A DNA stretch of 50,297 bases from Bacteroidales bacterium (GTDB lineage Bacteria; Bacteroidota; Bacteroidia; Bacteroidales; Paludibacteraceae), in contig JAAYSS010000040.1 in assembly GCA_012518275.1 (NCBI GenBank), positions 1-50,297 on the forward strand. The letters run 5' to 3'. The position numbers and the translations under genes were made by a program. Of this stretch, positions 34,843 to 44,248 are shown in pieces. The notes under the pieces were generated by a model. That model did no database searches. It worked only from the letters and a program-made list of their open reading frames with translations, and was not told where the DNA came from. The stretch's first letter is position 1, and the number at the start of each line of letters is the position of its first letter.

Positions 34843-34850
34843 CAAAGATA
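34843..34850 (-). promoter_or_regulatory. Probable -7 promoter element for the XRE regulator
   Basis: TATCTTTG on the minus strand matches TAnnTTTG, 45 nt before the ATG at 34797. The -33 region, 20 nt upstream, has TTT instead of TTG. The operator palindrome occupies the spacer. Confidence 0.55.
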
Positions 34851-34867
34851 TGTAAACTATTTTACAT
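34850..34867. promoter_or_regulatory. Candidate operator palindrome for the XRE regulator
   Basis: ATGTAAA (34850-34856), CTAT (34857-34860), TTTACAT (34861-34867) is a perfect 7-4-7 inverted repeat that fills most of the promoter spacer. A further TTTACAT half-site follows at 34878-34884, and the palindrome TTACA-TT-TGTAA at 34908-34919. Binding here would block RNA polymerase, consistent with negative autoregulation, but binding by this protein is not shown by sequence alone. Confidence 0.6.
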
Positions 34868-35635
34868 GTGAAAATTATTTACATAACTAAATTAAGAGAA
34901 AACCACATTACATTTGTAATACGTAAAAGATTATGAGCAATAGATGTCATAATTAGTATATAGTTATTCATGTAGTTGTGTTTTACAGTTTGCTTTATTT
35001 ATGATATTATAATTAAATTATAAATTCATATAGTAGTAGCTAACTGCACTGATATTAAGCATATTATGATATTTTTATACGTAAAATGGGTTAATAAATC
35101 GATATTTTATACATATGTTATTATATGATAAACTAAAAATATAGATAATTATTCTAATTAGCTGGTTTATATGTTATTGCGTATAAATAAATCCAGGTAC
35201 TTGATGTTTATATGTGTTATGTATATAAATGTTATTATATGTGGTTTTGTTAATTTACAGTGTCAGGTATGTTATATTTTTCTAAATATATCTGTAAATA
35301 CATTTGTAAATTAACTGATGTGTGACTGCAATTTTGTCAGGTAGCTGTATTTATATATGAAGAATTTTTAATAAAAAAATTGAATAATATCTGAATAGGA
35401 TGGGATTAGACTTGATTGAATAATTGGTTTATTCGACAATAAAATTATTAGGAAACCAGAAATTTTTGGATAAAATATGGTTCTTTAGTAGAATGATAGT
35501 AATTGCTACACGTAAAAGTCACATTAATTGGCTAGTAATAAGTTATTTATATCAAAATTAATGTGCTGAGAATTGAATATATTAAGATTGATTGATCAGT
35601 ATACAAATATTGCATGGAGATAGACTTTATTTGAC
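34868..35635. other. Gene-free AT-rich region between the XRE regulator and the zinc-ribbon gene
   Basis: Nearly 0.9 kb (34798-35690) without a plausible gene on either strand, extremely AT-rich. It holds repeated variants of the regulator half-site: TTTACAT at 34878-34884, TTACA-TT-TGTAA at 34908-34919, and two direct TGTAAAT copies at 35293-35299 and 35305-35311. TACGTAAAA-type words recur near 34920 and 35079, with CACGTAAAA near 35510. No transposase remnant or terminal inverted repeat is seen. Confidence 0.55.
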
Positions 35636-35668
35636 AAAAAAATCCGAACAAAACTGTTCGGATTTTTT
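35636..35668. terminator. Bidirectional intrinsic terminator
   Basis: ATCCGAACA at 35642-35650 pairs perfectly with TGTTCGGAT at 35655-35663 around AAAC. A-run 35636-35642 and T-run 35663-35668 flank it, so it can act on both strands. On the minus strand it ends the zinc-ribbon gene transcript, 22 nt after its stop. Confidence 0.85.
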
Positions 35669-35690
35669 GATGCATTAATTTTCTGATTGA

Positions 35691-36479
35691 TTATTTTTTC
35701 TTTTTATCTTCGTTTTTCTTTTTATCTCCGTTTGCAAGCTCAAGGTCTACAAGAATTCTACCACAGTATTCACATACTATAATTTTCTTGCGGGAACGAA
35801 TGTCTAGTTGGCGCTGAGGTGGTATTTTGTTAAAGCATCCCCCACACGCATCACGTTGAACAGGAACTACAGCCAGACCGTTGCGGGCATTTTTACGAAT
35901 ACGTTTGAAAGCCGTAACCAAACGTGGTTCAATCATTGCTTCTATTTTTTTAGCACGCTCGCGAAGTTTTTCTTCTTCTTGTTTAGTCTCAGTTACAATC
36001 TCATCTAACTCACCTTTCTTCTCATCTAAGTCCAGTTTGCGTTCAGCCAATTGTTTAGCCGTATTCTCTTTCTCTTCTTTTTTTGCTTCTATTGAAGCTG
36101 TATATTCACGTATTCTTTTTTCGCTTAGTTCAATTTCAAGTGTCTGAAATTCAATCTCTTTTGAAAGATTATCGTACTCTCGGTTATTGCGGACATTATT
36201 TTGTTGCTCCTGATAGCGTTCGATTTTCATATTCGACTCTTTAATTTCTATCTTTTTGCTGGAAATCATGGTTTTGTATTCTTTTAACTCGGTTTCATAA
36301 TTTTCCAAACGAGTGTTCAAACCGATGATTTCATCTTCCATATCCTGAACTTCAAGCGGAAGATCACCTCTCAAAGTCTTGATTTCGTCAATTTTTGAAT
36401 TAACCTTTTGAAGCTCATAAATTGCTTTCAGTTTGTCCTCTACAGTAATTTCTTTCTCTTGTTTCCTTGCGGTAGCCAT
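35691..36479 (-). CDS. Coiled-coil C4 zinc-ribbon protein
   Basis: The 262-residue protein is mostly long alpha-helical coiled coil (about 15-195, charged heptads) followed by a C4-type zinc ribbon: C212/C215 (ACGGCFNKIP) and C236/C239 (VCEYCGRIL). The C-terminus is Lys-rich. This layout is that of the DUF164/CT398-like zinc-ribbon family, which has been linked to secretion or flagellar functions in other bacteria, but the role in Bacteroidota is unknown. It lies 3 nt after the NIF3 gene, and this pairing is common across bacteria. Confidence 0.88.
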   Translation of the reverse strand: MATARKQEKEITVEDKLKAIYELQKVNSKIDEIKTLRGDLPLEVQDMEDEIIGLNTRLENYETELKEYKTMISSKKIEIKESNMKIERYQEQQNNVRNNREYDNLSKEIEFQTLEIELSEKRIREYTASIEAKKEEKENTAKQLAERKLDLDEKKGELDEIVTETKQEEEKLRERAKKIEAMIEPRLVTAFKRIRKNARNGLAVVPVQRDACGGCFNKIPPQRQLDIRSRKKIIVCEYCGRILVDLELANGDKKKNEDKKKK

Positions 36480-36482
36480 ATT

Positions 36483-37577
36483 TTAAAAATAATTGATTGG
36501 GTTTGTATTTGTTTCCGAAATTCGGACTGCAAAGTTAGGAATATTTTTTGTAATTATCTCATAAAAAATATCTTTTGTGAATTGCTCACTTTCGTAATGA
36601 CCAATATCAGCAATCAGAATTTGTCCTTCAGAATTAAAAAATTCGTGATACTTAAAATCGCCTGAAATAAAAACATCTGCATTCTGCCTTATTGCCTCTC
36701 TTAGAAACTCACTCCCGGAACCTCCACAAAGTGCAACTTTCTTTATCTTCCGCCCTATGAACGGGCTGTGACGAATAATTTGCAAATTAAAGGATTGTTT
36801 CAGATGCTTCAAAAATGATACTTCTTCCATTTCTTGCTCTAACTCACCTATCATGCCTGCACCTACTGCGTTCCAAGTGTTTGCTAAAGGAAAAATGTCA
36901 TAAGCTGGTTCTTCATACGGATGTGCTTGAAGTAAAGCATTTACTGCTTTGTACATCAAGTACTTAGGTAATATTACTTCTATTCGAGTCTCGGGTTCAG
37001 CGTGAAGTCTGTTTTTTTCTCCCACGAAAGGATTGGATGTTTTGCTTGCGCGAAAAGTGCCGATGCCTTCCAAGTTGAAACTGCATTTATCGTACTCTCC
37101 TATCTGTCCTGCACCGGCATTAAATAAAGCATCTCTCACTTTTTCAACATGAGCTTGTGGAACAAACGTAATTAATTTCAGTAATAACTCTGCTTTGGGT
37201 AGAAGAATCTGACGATTTATTAACCCGATTTTATCAGCTATTTTTCCATTTACACCATTCTGCACATTGTCGATATTCGTATGAGCTGAATAAATTGCGA
37301 TGTTATTTTTAATTGCTTTGATAATGCTTCGCTGTATGTAGTCCTGCCCTGTTATTCTTTTCAAACCTTTGAATATCAGCGGATGATGTGATATAATTAA
37401 GTTGCATTTCTTTTGAATAGCTTCGTCAATTACCGCTTCTGTAACATCCAACGTGATAAGCACACCTGTTACGTTCATCAACTTGTCGCCCACAAGTAAA
37501 CCAGCATTGTCATAGCTTTCTTGCAACGACAACGGCGCAATTTTTTCAATCAAAGATGTGATTTCGAAAACTTTCAT
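36483..37577 (-). CDS. NIF3-like dinuclear metal centre protein
   Basis: The 364-residue protein belongs to the NIF3/DUF34 family, which forms hexameric toroids with two metals per subunit. The metal motifs are H64/H65 in IISHHPLIFKG, the TNIDNV Asp near 101, and the C-terminal SGDFKYHEF with LIADIGHYESE. The middle (about 125-245) holds the PII-like insertion seen in long members (HPYEEPAYDI). Roles proposed for the family include GTP cyclohydrolase-like and stress functions, but none is settled. It overlaps nothing and sits 3 nt before the zinc-ribbon gene. Confidence 0.92.
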   Translation of the reverse strand: MKVFEITSLIEKIAPLSLQESYDNAGLLVGDKLMNVTGVLITLDVTEAVIDEAIQKKCNLIISHHPLIFKGLKRITGQDYIQRSIIKAIKNNIAIYSAHTNIDNVQNGVNGKIADKIGLINRQILLPKAELLLKLITFVPQAHVEKVRDALFNAGAGQIGEYDKCSFNLEGIGTFRASKTSNPFVGEKNRLHAEPETRIEVILPKYLMYKAVNALLQAHPYEEPAYDIFPLANTWNAVGAGMIGELEQEMEEVSFLKHLKQSFNLQIIRHSPFIGRKIKKVALCGGSGSEFLREAIRQNADVFISGDFKYHEFFNSEGQILIADIGHYESEQFTKDIFYEIITKNIPNFAVRISETNTNPINYF

Positions 37578-37663
37578 TTTAAAAATTAGATAGTTACTTG
37601 TTGGCGAATTAGAAATTTGAATAACAGAGAATATTGTAATAACATGTATGCTATTAACTAAAA

Positions 37664-38215
37664 TTATTCTCCCATTTTCCGATTTTTGGCCTGTTTATGA
37701 TCTACCTTAGGTTGGTTTGTCTGAACTTTTGGTTCTTTTTTACCAGTAACAGGTTTACCTTCTTTTTGACTCTTTTCTTTTAATTCAGACTGTTTTTCTC
37801 CATTTTCATCACCAATTTCTTCTTCTTTTTCGATAAAATCAGTAAGATTTTTCTCCACAAGAATATTATACCATGTAATTAGTTTTTTGATATCACTGGG
37901 ATATACACGGTCTTTATCGTAATCCGGTAGAATTTCTTCCATGTATTCTCGCAATGTTTCACTATCAGATTTTGGGTCAATAGATGCTTTTGCACCATTT
38001 TCTTTTTCTTTTAATTTCTCAAGAACTTCGCCAAGCGGTAATTCTTCCATTTCTGTAAAAATGGCAATATCACCCAACGACACGGCTTTATCCCGCGCAT
38101 AAGCCGGAAAACGTTTTCCATCGGCAAGACTTTCGACAATCAGCATATTTTTACCCTGTCCAACTAACTTGTAAAGGCCAGGTTTTCCGGTAATCGATAA
38201 AATTTTTTTAAGCAT
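37664..38215 (-). CDS. DUF5606 domain protein
   Basis: This 183-residue protein begins MLKKILSITGKPGLYKLVGQ, the conserved start of DUF5606, a Bacteroidota family. The N-terminal 65 residues form a small beta domain (NMLIVESLADGKRFPAYARDKAVSLGDIAIF). A helical middle follows (YMEEILPDYDKDRVYPSDIKKLITWYNILVEKNLTDF), then a Lys/Glu/Gln-rich disordered tail from about 135. It has no signal or membrane segment, so it is cytoplasmic. The function is unknown. It stands 86 nt upstream of the NIF3 gene on the same strand. Confidence 0.88.
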   Translation of the reverse strand: MLKKILSITGKPGLYKLVGQGKNMLIVESLADGKRFPAYARDKAVSLGDIAIFTEMEELPLGEVLEKLKEKENGAKASIDPKSDSETLREYMEEILPDYDKDRVYPSDIKKLITWYNILVEKNLTDFIEKEEEIGDENGEKQSELKEKSQKEGKPVTGKKEPKVQTNQPKVDHKQAKNRKMGE

Positions 38216-38277
38216 AAAAGTACGTTTTTATGTGAAATTTTGTAAGGTTAAAGTAACCAGATTTTGATTTTCTAATA

Positions 38278-38285
38278 CAAAAATA
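38278..38285 (-). promoter_or_regulatory. Probable -7 promoter element for the DUF5606 gene
   Basis: TATTTTTG on the minus strand matches TAnnTTTG, 62 nt before the ATG at 38215. No TTG is at the normal -33 spacing. Confidence 0.35.
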
Positions 38286-38355
38286 AAAAATTATTTTGCA
38301 ACATCCATATAGCTGATAAGATTTTAGAATAAATTAGAAGATTGCAAAAAATATA

Positions 38356-39075
38356 TTACATAAATCTCTCTAATTCTTTTAGCGCAATACGTCCTTCGTA
38401 AATTGCTTTTCCAAAGATTACGGCAGGTATTTCGGCTTCTTCTAATTGCTCTATATCTTGTATGTTGCTCACTCCCCCACTTGCTATCAAATAGACGTCA
38501 GATAGGCTGCGAAGGATGTCTTTATAGAGTTCAATGGACGGGCCTTCGAGCATGCCGTCTTTACTGATATCGGTACATATCACTTTTGTTATTCCTTTTT
38601 CAATGTGTTTTTGTAGAAACGGCAAAAGTTCTATCTCTGTTGTTTCTTTCCATCCGCCAACGGCTATTTTCCGGTCTTTTACATCAGCTCCAAGAATAAT
38701 TTTTTCAGCTCCATATTTTTTAATCCAAGACAAAAATACCTCTGGCTTTTTCACGGCAATACTTCCACCTGTAACCATGGAAGCGCCACATTCAAAAGCA
38801 ATCCGCAGATCATCATCCGACTTTAATCCTCCACCAAAATCAACAATTAAATCAGTTTTAGATGTTATACCTTCAAGGACTTTGTAATTAACGATATGCT
38901 GTGCCTTAGCTCCATCTAAATCCACTAAATGCAATCGGCGAATGCCAGCATCGGCAAACCTTTTGGCAACTTCTATCGGATTTTCGTTATAAACGGTTTT
39001 TTGTGCATAATCACCTTGCTTCAAACGAACGCATTTTCCATCAATAATATCAATAGCCGGAATTATTTCAATCAT
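38356..39075 (-). CDS. hisA: ProFAR isomerase
   Basis: HisA isomerises ProFAR to PRFAR in histidine synthesis. The 239-residue TIM barrel has the first catalytic Asp D9 in [15 protein letters not shown], the phosphate-binding [11 protein letters not shown] and IASGGVSN, the second catalytic Asp in [13 protein letters not shown], and [13 protein letters not shown]. All are intact. It is not in a his operon here. Its ATG overlaps the stop of the purF-like gene (ATGA, 4 nt shared), which implies translational coupling. Confidence 0.95.
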   Translation of the reverse strand: MIEIIPAIDIIDGKCVRLKQGDYAQKTVYNENPIEVAKRFADAGIRRLHLVDLDGAKAQHIVNYKVLEGITSKTDLIVDFGGGLKSDDDLRIAFECGASMVTGGSIAVKKPEVFLSWIKKYGAEKIILGADVKDRKIAVGGWKETTEIELLPFLQKHIEKGITKVICTDISKDGMLEGPSIELYKDILRSLSDVYLIASGGVSNIQDIEQLEEAEIPAVIFGKAIYEGRIALKELERFM

Positions 39076-40868
39076 ACTGTTTCCTTTCCTTCGTAAAAAT
39101 CGATAAATGCTTTGTTAATCAATCTATTGCCACCTGGCGTGGGATAGTTTCCGGTAAAATACCAGTCGCCTCTATGATTTGGGCAAGCTTGGTGCAAACC
39201 TTCAATTGTTTGAAATACAATCTCAACCGGACAACTTACCTCTTTCGGGGTCAGCATTTCTGCAATTTTTGCGGAAATTTGTTCTTGTGTAAATGGTTTA
39301 TAAATGTCACAAACAAAATTGGTAACTTCTTCTTTCGGATAGTTTTCTTGTGTTTTGCACTTGTGATAAACCTCATCAATAAGGTGTTGTTTTCCCGTTT
39401 CTTTTAGCAAAGCAATTGCTGCTTTAAAAGCACAAAAATCACTCATATTAGACATGGCTATTCCATAATAATCAGGATAACGAATTTGTGGTGAAGATGA
39501 TACAATAACAATTTTCTTGGGTTCAAGACGGTTTATTATTGATAAAATACTTTGCTTCAAGGTTGTACCACGAACAATAGAGTCGTCAATAATAATTAAG
39601 TTATCTTTTTTACCCCTACGAATGGAGTTCCATGTAACATCATACACGTGCTTCGCTAAGTCATCTCGCTCTTTATTTTGCGAAATAAAAGTGCGAAGTT
39701 TGATGTCTTTAATCAGTACTTTTTCAATGTGCGGATCAATACCGGTAAGCTCTTTGATACCTTGTATCATACCATAGAATGCTACTTCTGCTGTGTTTGG
39801 GATAAAAGAAAATATCGAATTATCAATTTCACCGTTAATAGACTTCAATATCTGTGCTGACAGGGAGCCTCCAAGTTTTTTTCTTTCTTTATAGATATCC
39901 AAATCATTTCCTCGCGAAAAATAGATGCGCTCAAACGAACACGCTTTTATTTCCTCCGAAGGGAAGCGAATAGTATCAATATATATATGCCCATTTTTCT
40001 TGATTATCAATACCTTACCGGGTTGAAGTTCATGGATGTTTTCTTCATTTACGCCCATAACGGTCTGTAATGCCGCACGCTCAGAAGTAACAACTGCAAT
40101 TTCATCGTCTTTGTAATAAAATGCTGTACGAATTCCTTGCGGATCACGAAACACAAATGCATCGCCGTGTCCTAACATTCCGCAAATTACATAACCGCCA
40201 TCCCAATGTTTTTCGGACTTACGTATAAACGATGGTATATCAATTTGTTCCTCTATTTTTTGAGTAATCATCAAATCGTTCGAATAACGTTGTTTTACTT
40301 GGTCATATTCTGCTTGAACTTCGTTATCAAGCTTATTTCCAAGTGATTCGAGCATTAGGAAAGTATCTGCTTTGTTACGCGGGTGCTGTCCTTGATTGAT
40401 TAATCGTTCAAAAATCTCATCCACATTAGTCAAGTTAAAATTCCCGGCTAACACCAATGTCCGCGCTTTCCAGTTGTGGCGCCGTAGGAAAGGATGAATG
40501 TAAGATAATCCGCTCCAATTGGTTGTACTGTATCTGAGATGACCGAGATAAAGCTCACCAGCAAAGGGTAGGTTTAATTTAGCATACGCAGGGTCATCAA
40601 TCTGCCCGTTATGCTGCTCCATTTTATCATTGATGTCATCGAATATTTGTTGAATAGCATTTTTTCCCTCAATACGCATTCTCCAAACATATTCCTCACC
40701 GGGTGGAATATCCAGTTTTAGTGAAGCAATTCCCGCACCCTCTTGTCCGCGGTTATGCTGTTTTTCCATCAAAAGATACATTTTATGCAAACCGTATTGC
40801 CACGTATCATATTTTTTTTGATAATAATCAAGCGGCTTCAAAAGCCTGACCATTGCTATTCCACACAT
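39072..40868 (-). CDS. PurF-like amidophosphoribosyltransferase, long form
   Basis: The 598-residue protein joins a class II glutamine amidotransferase domain (nucleophile C2 in [17 protein letters not shown]) to a phosphoribosyltransferase domain with the PRPP loop [13 protein letters not shown]. Classical PurF is about 470-505 residues. The extra length lies in the glutaminase part (about 20-80 and 180-230) and at the C-terminus, where [23 protein letters not shown] and a TPGG segment lie beyond the usual end. Bacteroidota often carry such a long PurF-like protein in addition to a classical one. Whether this copy makes phosphoribosylamine is not certain. It overlaps hisA by 4 nt. Confidence 0.8.
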   Translation of the reverse strand: MCGIAMVRLLKPLDYYQKKYDTWQYGLHKMYLLMEKQHNRGQEGAGIASLKLDIPPGEEYVWRMRIEGKNAIQQIFDDINDKMEQHNGQIDDPAYAKLNLPFAGELYLGHLRYSTTNWSGLSYIHPFLRRHNWKARTLVLAGNFNLTNVDEIFERLINQGQHPRNKADTFLMLESLGNKLDNEVQAEYDQVKQRYSNDLMITQKIEEQIDIPSFIRKSEKHWDGGYVICGMLGHGDAFVFRDPQGIRTAFYYKDDEIAVVTSERAALQTVMGVNEENIHELQPGKVLIIKKNGHIYIDTIRFPSEEIKACSFERIYFSRGNDLDIYKERKKLGGSLSAQILKSINGEIDNSIFSFIPNTAEVAFYGMIQGIKELTGIDPHIEKVLIKDIKLRTFISQNKERDDLAKHVYDVTWNSIRRGKKDNLIIIDDSIVRGTTLKQSILSIINRLEPKKIVIVSSSPQIRYPDYYGIAMSNMSDFCAFKAAIALLKETGKQHLIDEVYHKCKTQENYPKEEVTNFVCDIYKPFTQEQISAKIAEMLTPKEVSCPVEIVFQTIEGLHQACPNHRGDWYFTGNYPTPGGNRLINKAFIDFYEGKETV

Positions 40869-40974
40869 AAAAATAATAATAGTGATATTTTAATATTGAG
40901 TTTCTTTGAAATGATTCTGCAAATTTCCAATTTTTTTACCGAATAATAAAGTTAAAATTTTTATTCTCTCAAGC

Positions 40975-41961
40975 TTATAGTTCTAAATTCACAACAGTTC
41001 GCCCTTTCAGTTGTCCTTTCAAAATTAAAGAAATAGCGTTCGAAAGTTCATTTAATGATATTTCATTGTAAATATCCAACAATTTTTTCGGTTTCCAGTC
41101 TGACGCCAATTTATTCCAAAGTTGAATTCGTAATTCCATTGGATAATTCTGAGACGAAACTCCAATTAATGATATTCCTCTAAGAATAAATGGAAAAACA
41201 GACATATTTAACTCAGTAGATGAAACGCTTCCACAGGTAGTTACAGCTCCCAATGGGCTGACTGTTTTCACCATGTTTTCAAGAATCGGTCCACCAACGG
41301 TATCAACTCCTCCAGCATATTTCGAAGATAAAATTGGTTTTTTCTCCAATTTCAAAAAATCCTTTCTTGAGATAATTTCTTTTGCTCCTAAATTTTCAAG
41401 AAACGAATATTCGGCTTCCTTGCCTGATACGGCAACGATTTGGTAACCAAGCTTAGATAATATGCTTAATGCCATCGAGCCTACTCCGCCCGTAGCACCA
41501 GAGACAATAATTTTGCCATCATTGGGCTTAACTAATTCTGAAAGCCTCGTGATCGAAATTCCGGCAGTAAATCCGGCTGTTCCGATTATCATTGCCTCTT
41601 TCAGCGATAAATTTTCTGGTAACTTCACCACCCATTCCGCCGGGACTCGGATGTATTGTCCAAATCCGCCTGGGGTATTCATGCCTAAATCATACCCGGT
41701 AACTATTACCTTCTCCCCTACTCTAAATTGTTCATTATCAGATTCAATAATTACTCCTGCCGCATCAATTCCCGGCGTGTGGGGATACTTTTTCGTTACT
41801 CCTTTATTGCCTATGGCAGAAAGAGCATCCTTATAATTTAATGACGAGTAGTGAACGCGAATTAAAACATCGCCTTGGGGTAAATCACCAATAGTCAAAT
41901 TCTTAATTTCTTGAATGTATTTTCCTTCTTTTTCTGAGACAACAAGTGCCTGATAGGTCAT
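40975..41961 (-). CDS. YhdH/YhfP-family zinc-free medium-chain reductase (AcuI-like)
   Basis: The 328-residue protein is a medium-chain dehydrogenase/reductase of the YhdH/YhfP group. It begins MTYQALVVSEKEGKY and has LNYKDALSAIGNKGVTKKYPHTPGIDAAG, then the nucleotide-binding VSGATGGVGSMALSILSKLGY and GGVDTVGG. No catalytic zinc Cys pattern is seen. Characterised relatives are NADPH-dependent acryloyl-CoA reductases (AcuI) or quinone reductases, so the substrate is uncertain. It appears monocistronic on the minus strand. Confidence 0.88.
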   Translation of the reverse strand: MTYQALVVSEKEGKYIQEIKNLTIGDLPQGDVLIRVHYSSLNYKDALSAIGNKGVTKKYPHTPGIDAAGVIIESDNEQFRVGEKVIVTGYDLGMNTPGGFGQYIRVPAEWVVKLPENLSLKEAMIIGTAGFTAGISITRLSELVKPNDGKIIVSGATGGVGSMALSILSKLGYQIVAVSGKEAEYSFLENLGAKEIISRKDFLKLEKKPILSSKYAGGVDTVGGPILENMVKTVSPLGAVTTCGSVSSTELNMSVFPFILRGISLIGVSSQNYPMELRIQLWNKLASDWKPKKLLDIYNEISLNELSNAISLILKGQLKGRTVVNLEL

Positions 41962-42053
41962 GTTATAATTTTTGATTGAGATAAATCAGCTAATTTTCAA
42001 CTTTTCACAAAATTACAAATAAAAAATCAAAGTGTTTCCTTATATTGTTTTAT

Positions 42054-43217
42054 TTATCGAGAAATAAATTGTTCGAAAATCTCTCTGTATCCATCTACCA
42101 TAATGTCCCACGAGTAATTTTGTTTTGTGAATAATTGTCCTTCTGCTGAAAGTTTTTGTAACCTTTCTTTGTCGCCAAGTAATTCGTGAATTTTGTCAGC
42201 CCACGCTTGTGGGTTTCTACTTGGCAGTAATGTGCTATTTTTTCCGTCTATAACCGCATCTGTAATTCCTTCAATACCTGAAGCCAAAACGTACGTTCCG
42301 CGGATACTTGCCTCCAAGGCTACCAATCCGAAACCTTCTTCATCGCCATCTATTTCAATGTTTGGCATAAGAAATAAATCGGCAATGGAAAAAATCTGTA
42401 ATAAATCGGCATAGGGAACGCTTCCTAAATGGTAAGCATTTTTTTCTTTTTTCAAAAATTCGATTACATTTTCAGTATCGGTTGCCATACCCATAAGTAA
42501 CTGAATATTATGGGCTATGAATGAAGGTAGGTGGTTTAATGACTTTTCAAAAAAAGACCGAACATTTTTTATGGGACCTGTCATCAGCAAAATGATATCA
42601 TCGTTGAGTAGTGGCATTACGTTTTTTAAGAACCACGAAAAACCTTTTCTTTTCACTGGTCTTCCGGTAAGGTGTAGGATGTGTTTTCCTGCTACATCTA
42701 TGCCGTAGGTTGTTCGTAACTTCTCTCTGAAGTTTGGTTCTGTAGGTATTTCGTCCAATGAAGTATCTACGCCGTTTTTTACGGTAAAAACCGAATTTTC
42801 CCGAAAGCCCCTTATTAAGCATTGTTGGCGAGTAAATTCACTTACACAAATAGCTCCGCTGTACTTAGCTAATCTTGGCACTATTCTGTGTTGGAAAACA
42901 TCTAACGGAAAGGTGATGTCTAACCCATGAAAAGTTACAATTACGGGAATTTTGACGGTTTTCTGCAACCACAAACAAGCTGCACCCATTGATCCGTCGT
43001 TGAGATGAATAAGCTTTATATTGGGGTTTTCCTTTAAAACAGTCTGTACTTTTGTTTTTAGATTAGCCATCCAAACAGCCTTATTTCCACTGTTTTGATA
43101 AGCAACTACATGTGTTTTGTAGTAACGAGACAAGCCTTTTATAAGCTCAAAACTTTGTTTTTCCATACCACCGATTACTGGTGGATATTTATGAGTTATG
43201 CAAAGGATCTCCGTCAT
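42054..43217 (-). CDS. Glycosyltransferase family 4 (first cassette member, 3')
   Basis: With ATG 43217 the protein has 387 residues; a GTG at 43238 would add seven. It has the GT-B fold of GT4. The N-terminal PPVIGGMEKQSFELIKGL is the acceptor-side glycine-rich loop, and LTGRPVKRKGFSWFLKN opens the donor half. The donor-binding EX7E motif appears as DEEGFGLVALEASIRG. The cytoplasmic face of the inner membrane is the likely site. Its start overlaps the end of the flippase-like gene by 29 nt, so the two are translated together. Donor and acceptor are unknown. Confidence 0.88.
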   Translation of the reverse strand: MTEILCITHKYPPVIGGMEKQSFELIKGLSRYYKTHVVAYQNSGNKAVWMANLKTKVQTVLKENPNIKLIHLNDGSMGAACLWLQKTVKIPVIVTFHGLDITFPLDVFQHRIVPRLAKYSGAICVSEFTRQQCLIRGFRENSVFTVKNGVDTSLDEIPTEPNFREKLRTTYGIDVAGKHILHLTGRPVKRKGFSWFLKNVMPLLNDDIILLMTGPIKNVRSFFEKSLNHLPSFIAHNIQLLMGMATDTENVIEFLKKEKNAYHLGSVPYADLLQIFSIADLFLMPNIEIDGDEEGFGLVALEASIRGTYVLASGIEGITDAVIDGKNSTLLPSRNPQAWADKIHELLGDKERLQKLSAEGQLFTKQNYSWDIMVDGYREIFEQFISR

Positions 43218-44241
43218 TTTTTTTAAGTTTAATATCACTGGTTTTGGATAAAATAATCATAAAGATACCTGCTGCTGCAAGCCAAAATACTTGACGCCCG
43301 CGACGCATTAATGTAGCTGTAAGCCATACTTCATTGCTCTGTATTCCAATTGCGTCGAGCATTACTTTATTGCCGTATTCTTCTATCCCGATTTGCCCCG
43401 GAATAATTGTACCTATTGTTTTAAAAACCATCACGCCCATCTCAATGGCTACCACGTCTATTATTGAAATATTGAGCCCCAATATTCTTAAAATAATAAA
43501 AAATTCAAGGGCGGCGAAAACCCACTGAGCAACACACAACAGTAAGGATGATGTAAATCGAATTTTGTTTTTGGTGTAAAAATTCGATGCAATTTGGTTT
43601 ATTTCGTAAGATGATGTGACTGTTGATTCGGTCAGAAATGACCAGTTTGTTTTTCTCTTTATTTTTTCGACTGTTCTTCCAAAATATAACTTGGAATTCA
43701 GAAGAAAAATTGCTAATAAATAACTTAGAAAAACAATCAATATGACAGTAATGATAATGTGTATTAGTTTTGAATTGTCGCCTGTTTTAATTACTAAAAG
43801 GTAAACTCCCGAAAGAACAATTAGGAAAATACCGGACAATATAAATAATATGCGAAACACAATGACAGAGCTAAGTCCATGCTGGCTATCTATACCCCGT
43901 TTTTTAAGGTAAATTGCTTTTATTCCATCTCCTGCAATTATACCAGTCGGGTTGAAAATAGTGAGCATTTCTCCTATGTGCTTAATCATAAACAAATCCG
44001 AAAATCGTACTTTTTTGCGCTCATCGCCCATAATTAGATACCATGCAACAGTGGATGATAAATATCCTAAAAATGATGCAATTAATACCCCTACAAACAT
44101 TTCCGGAATTTGAGTTAAGTATTTACTTAACTGCTCAAAATCTACGGTAGAAATAAACTTTCCTACTAATATTAAAACAACAATTAGTAAAATAGCCGCA
44201 AATATTTTTTTGTGTTTTCTTATGGTTGGTATAAAACTCAT
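43189..44241 (-). CDS. YbhN/LPG-synthase-TM family flippase-like membrane protein
   Basis: This 350-residue protein has about eight transmembrane segments (for example 15-35, 45-70, 125-150, 157-180, 230-250 and 318-338) and matches the lysylphosphatidylglycerol synthase transmembrane domain family (UPF0104/YbhN). Motif-like stretches are MIKHIGEMLTIFNPTGIIAGDGIKAIYLKKRG and the C-terminal GTIIPGQIGIEEYGNKVML. There is no aminoacyl-transferase domain. Members are proposed lipid flippases or polyprenyl-lipid exporters. It sits between two GT4 genes, 7 nt after one and overlapping the other by 29 nt. Confidence 0.85.
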   Translation of the reverse strand: MSFIPTIRKHKKIFAAILLIVVLILVGKFISTVDFEQLSKYLTQIPEMFVGVLIASFLGYLSSTVAWYLIMGDERKKVRFSDLFMIKHIGEMLTIFNPTGIIAGDGIKAIYLKKRGIDSQHGLSSVIVFRILFILSGIFLIVLSGVYLLVIKTGDNSKLIHIIITVILIVFLSYLLAIFLLNSKLYFGRTVEKIKRKTNWSFLTESTVTSSYEINQIASNFYTKNKIRFTSSLLLCVAQWVFAALEFFIILRILGLNISIIDVVAIEMGVMVFKTIGTIIPGQIGIEEYGNKVMLDAIGIQSNEVWLTATLMRRGRQVFWLAAAGIFMIILSKTSDIKLKKNDGDPLHNS

Positions 44242-44248
44242 AATTCGT

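Noticed and set aside
36408-36665. 85-residue plus-strand frame across the zinc-ribbon/NIF3 junction
   Set aside because: Entirely antisense to two well-supported genes.
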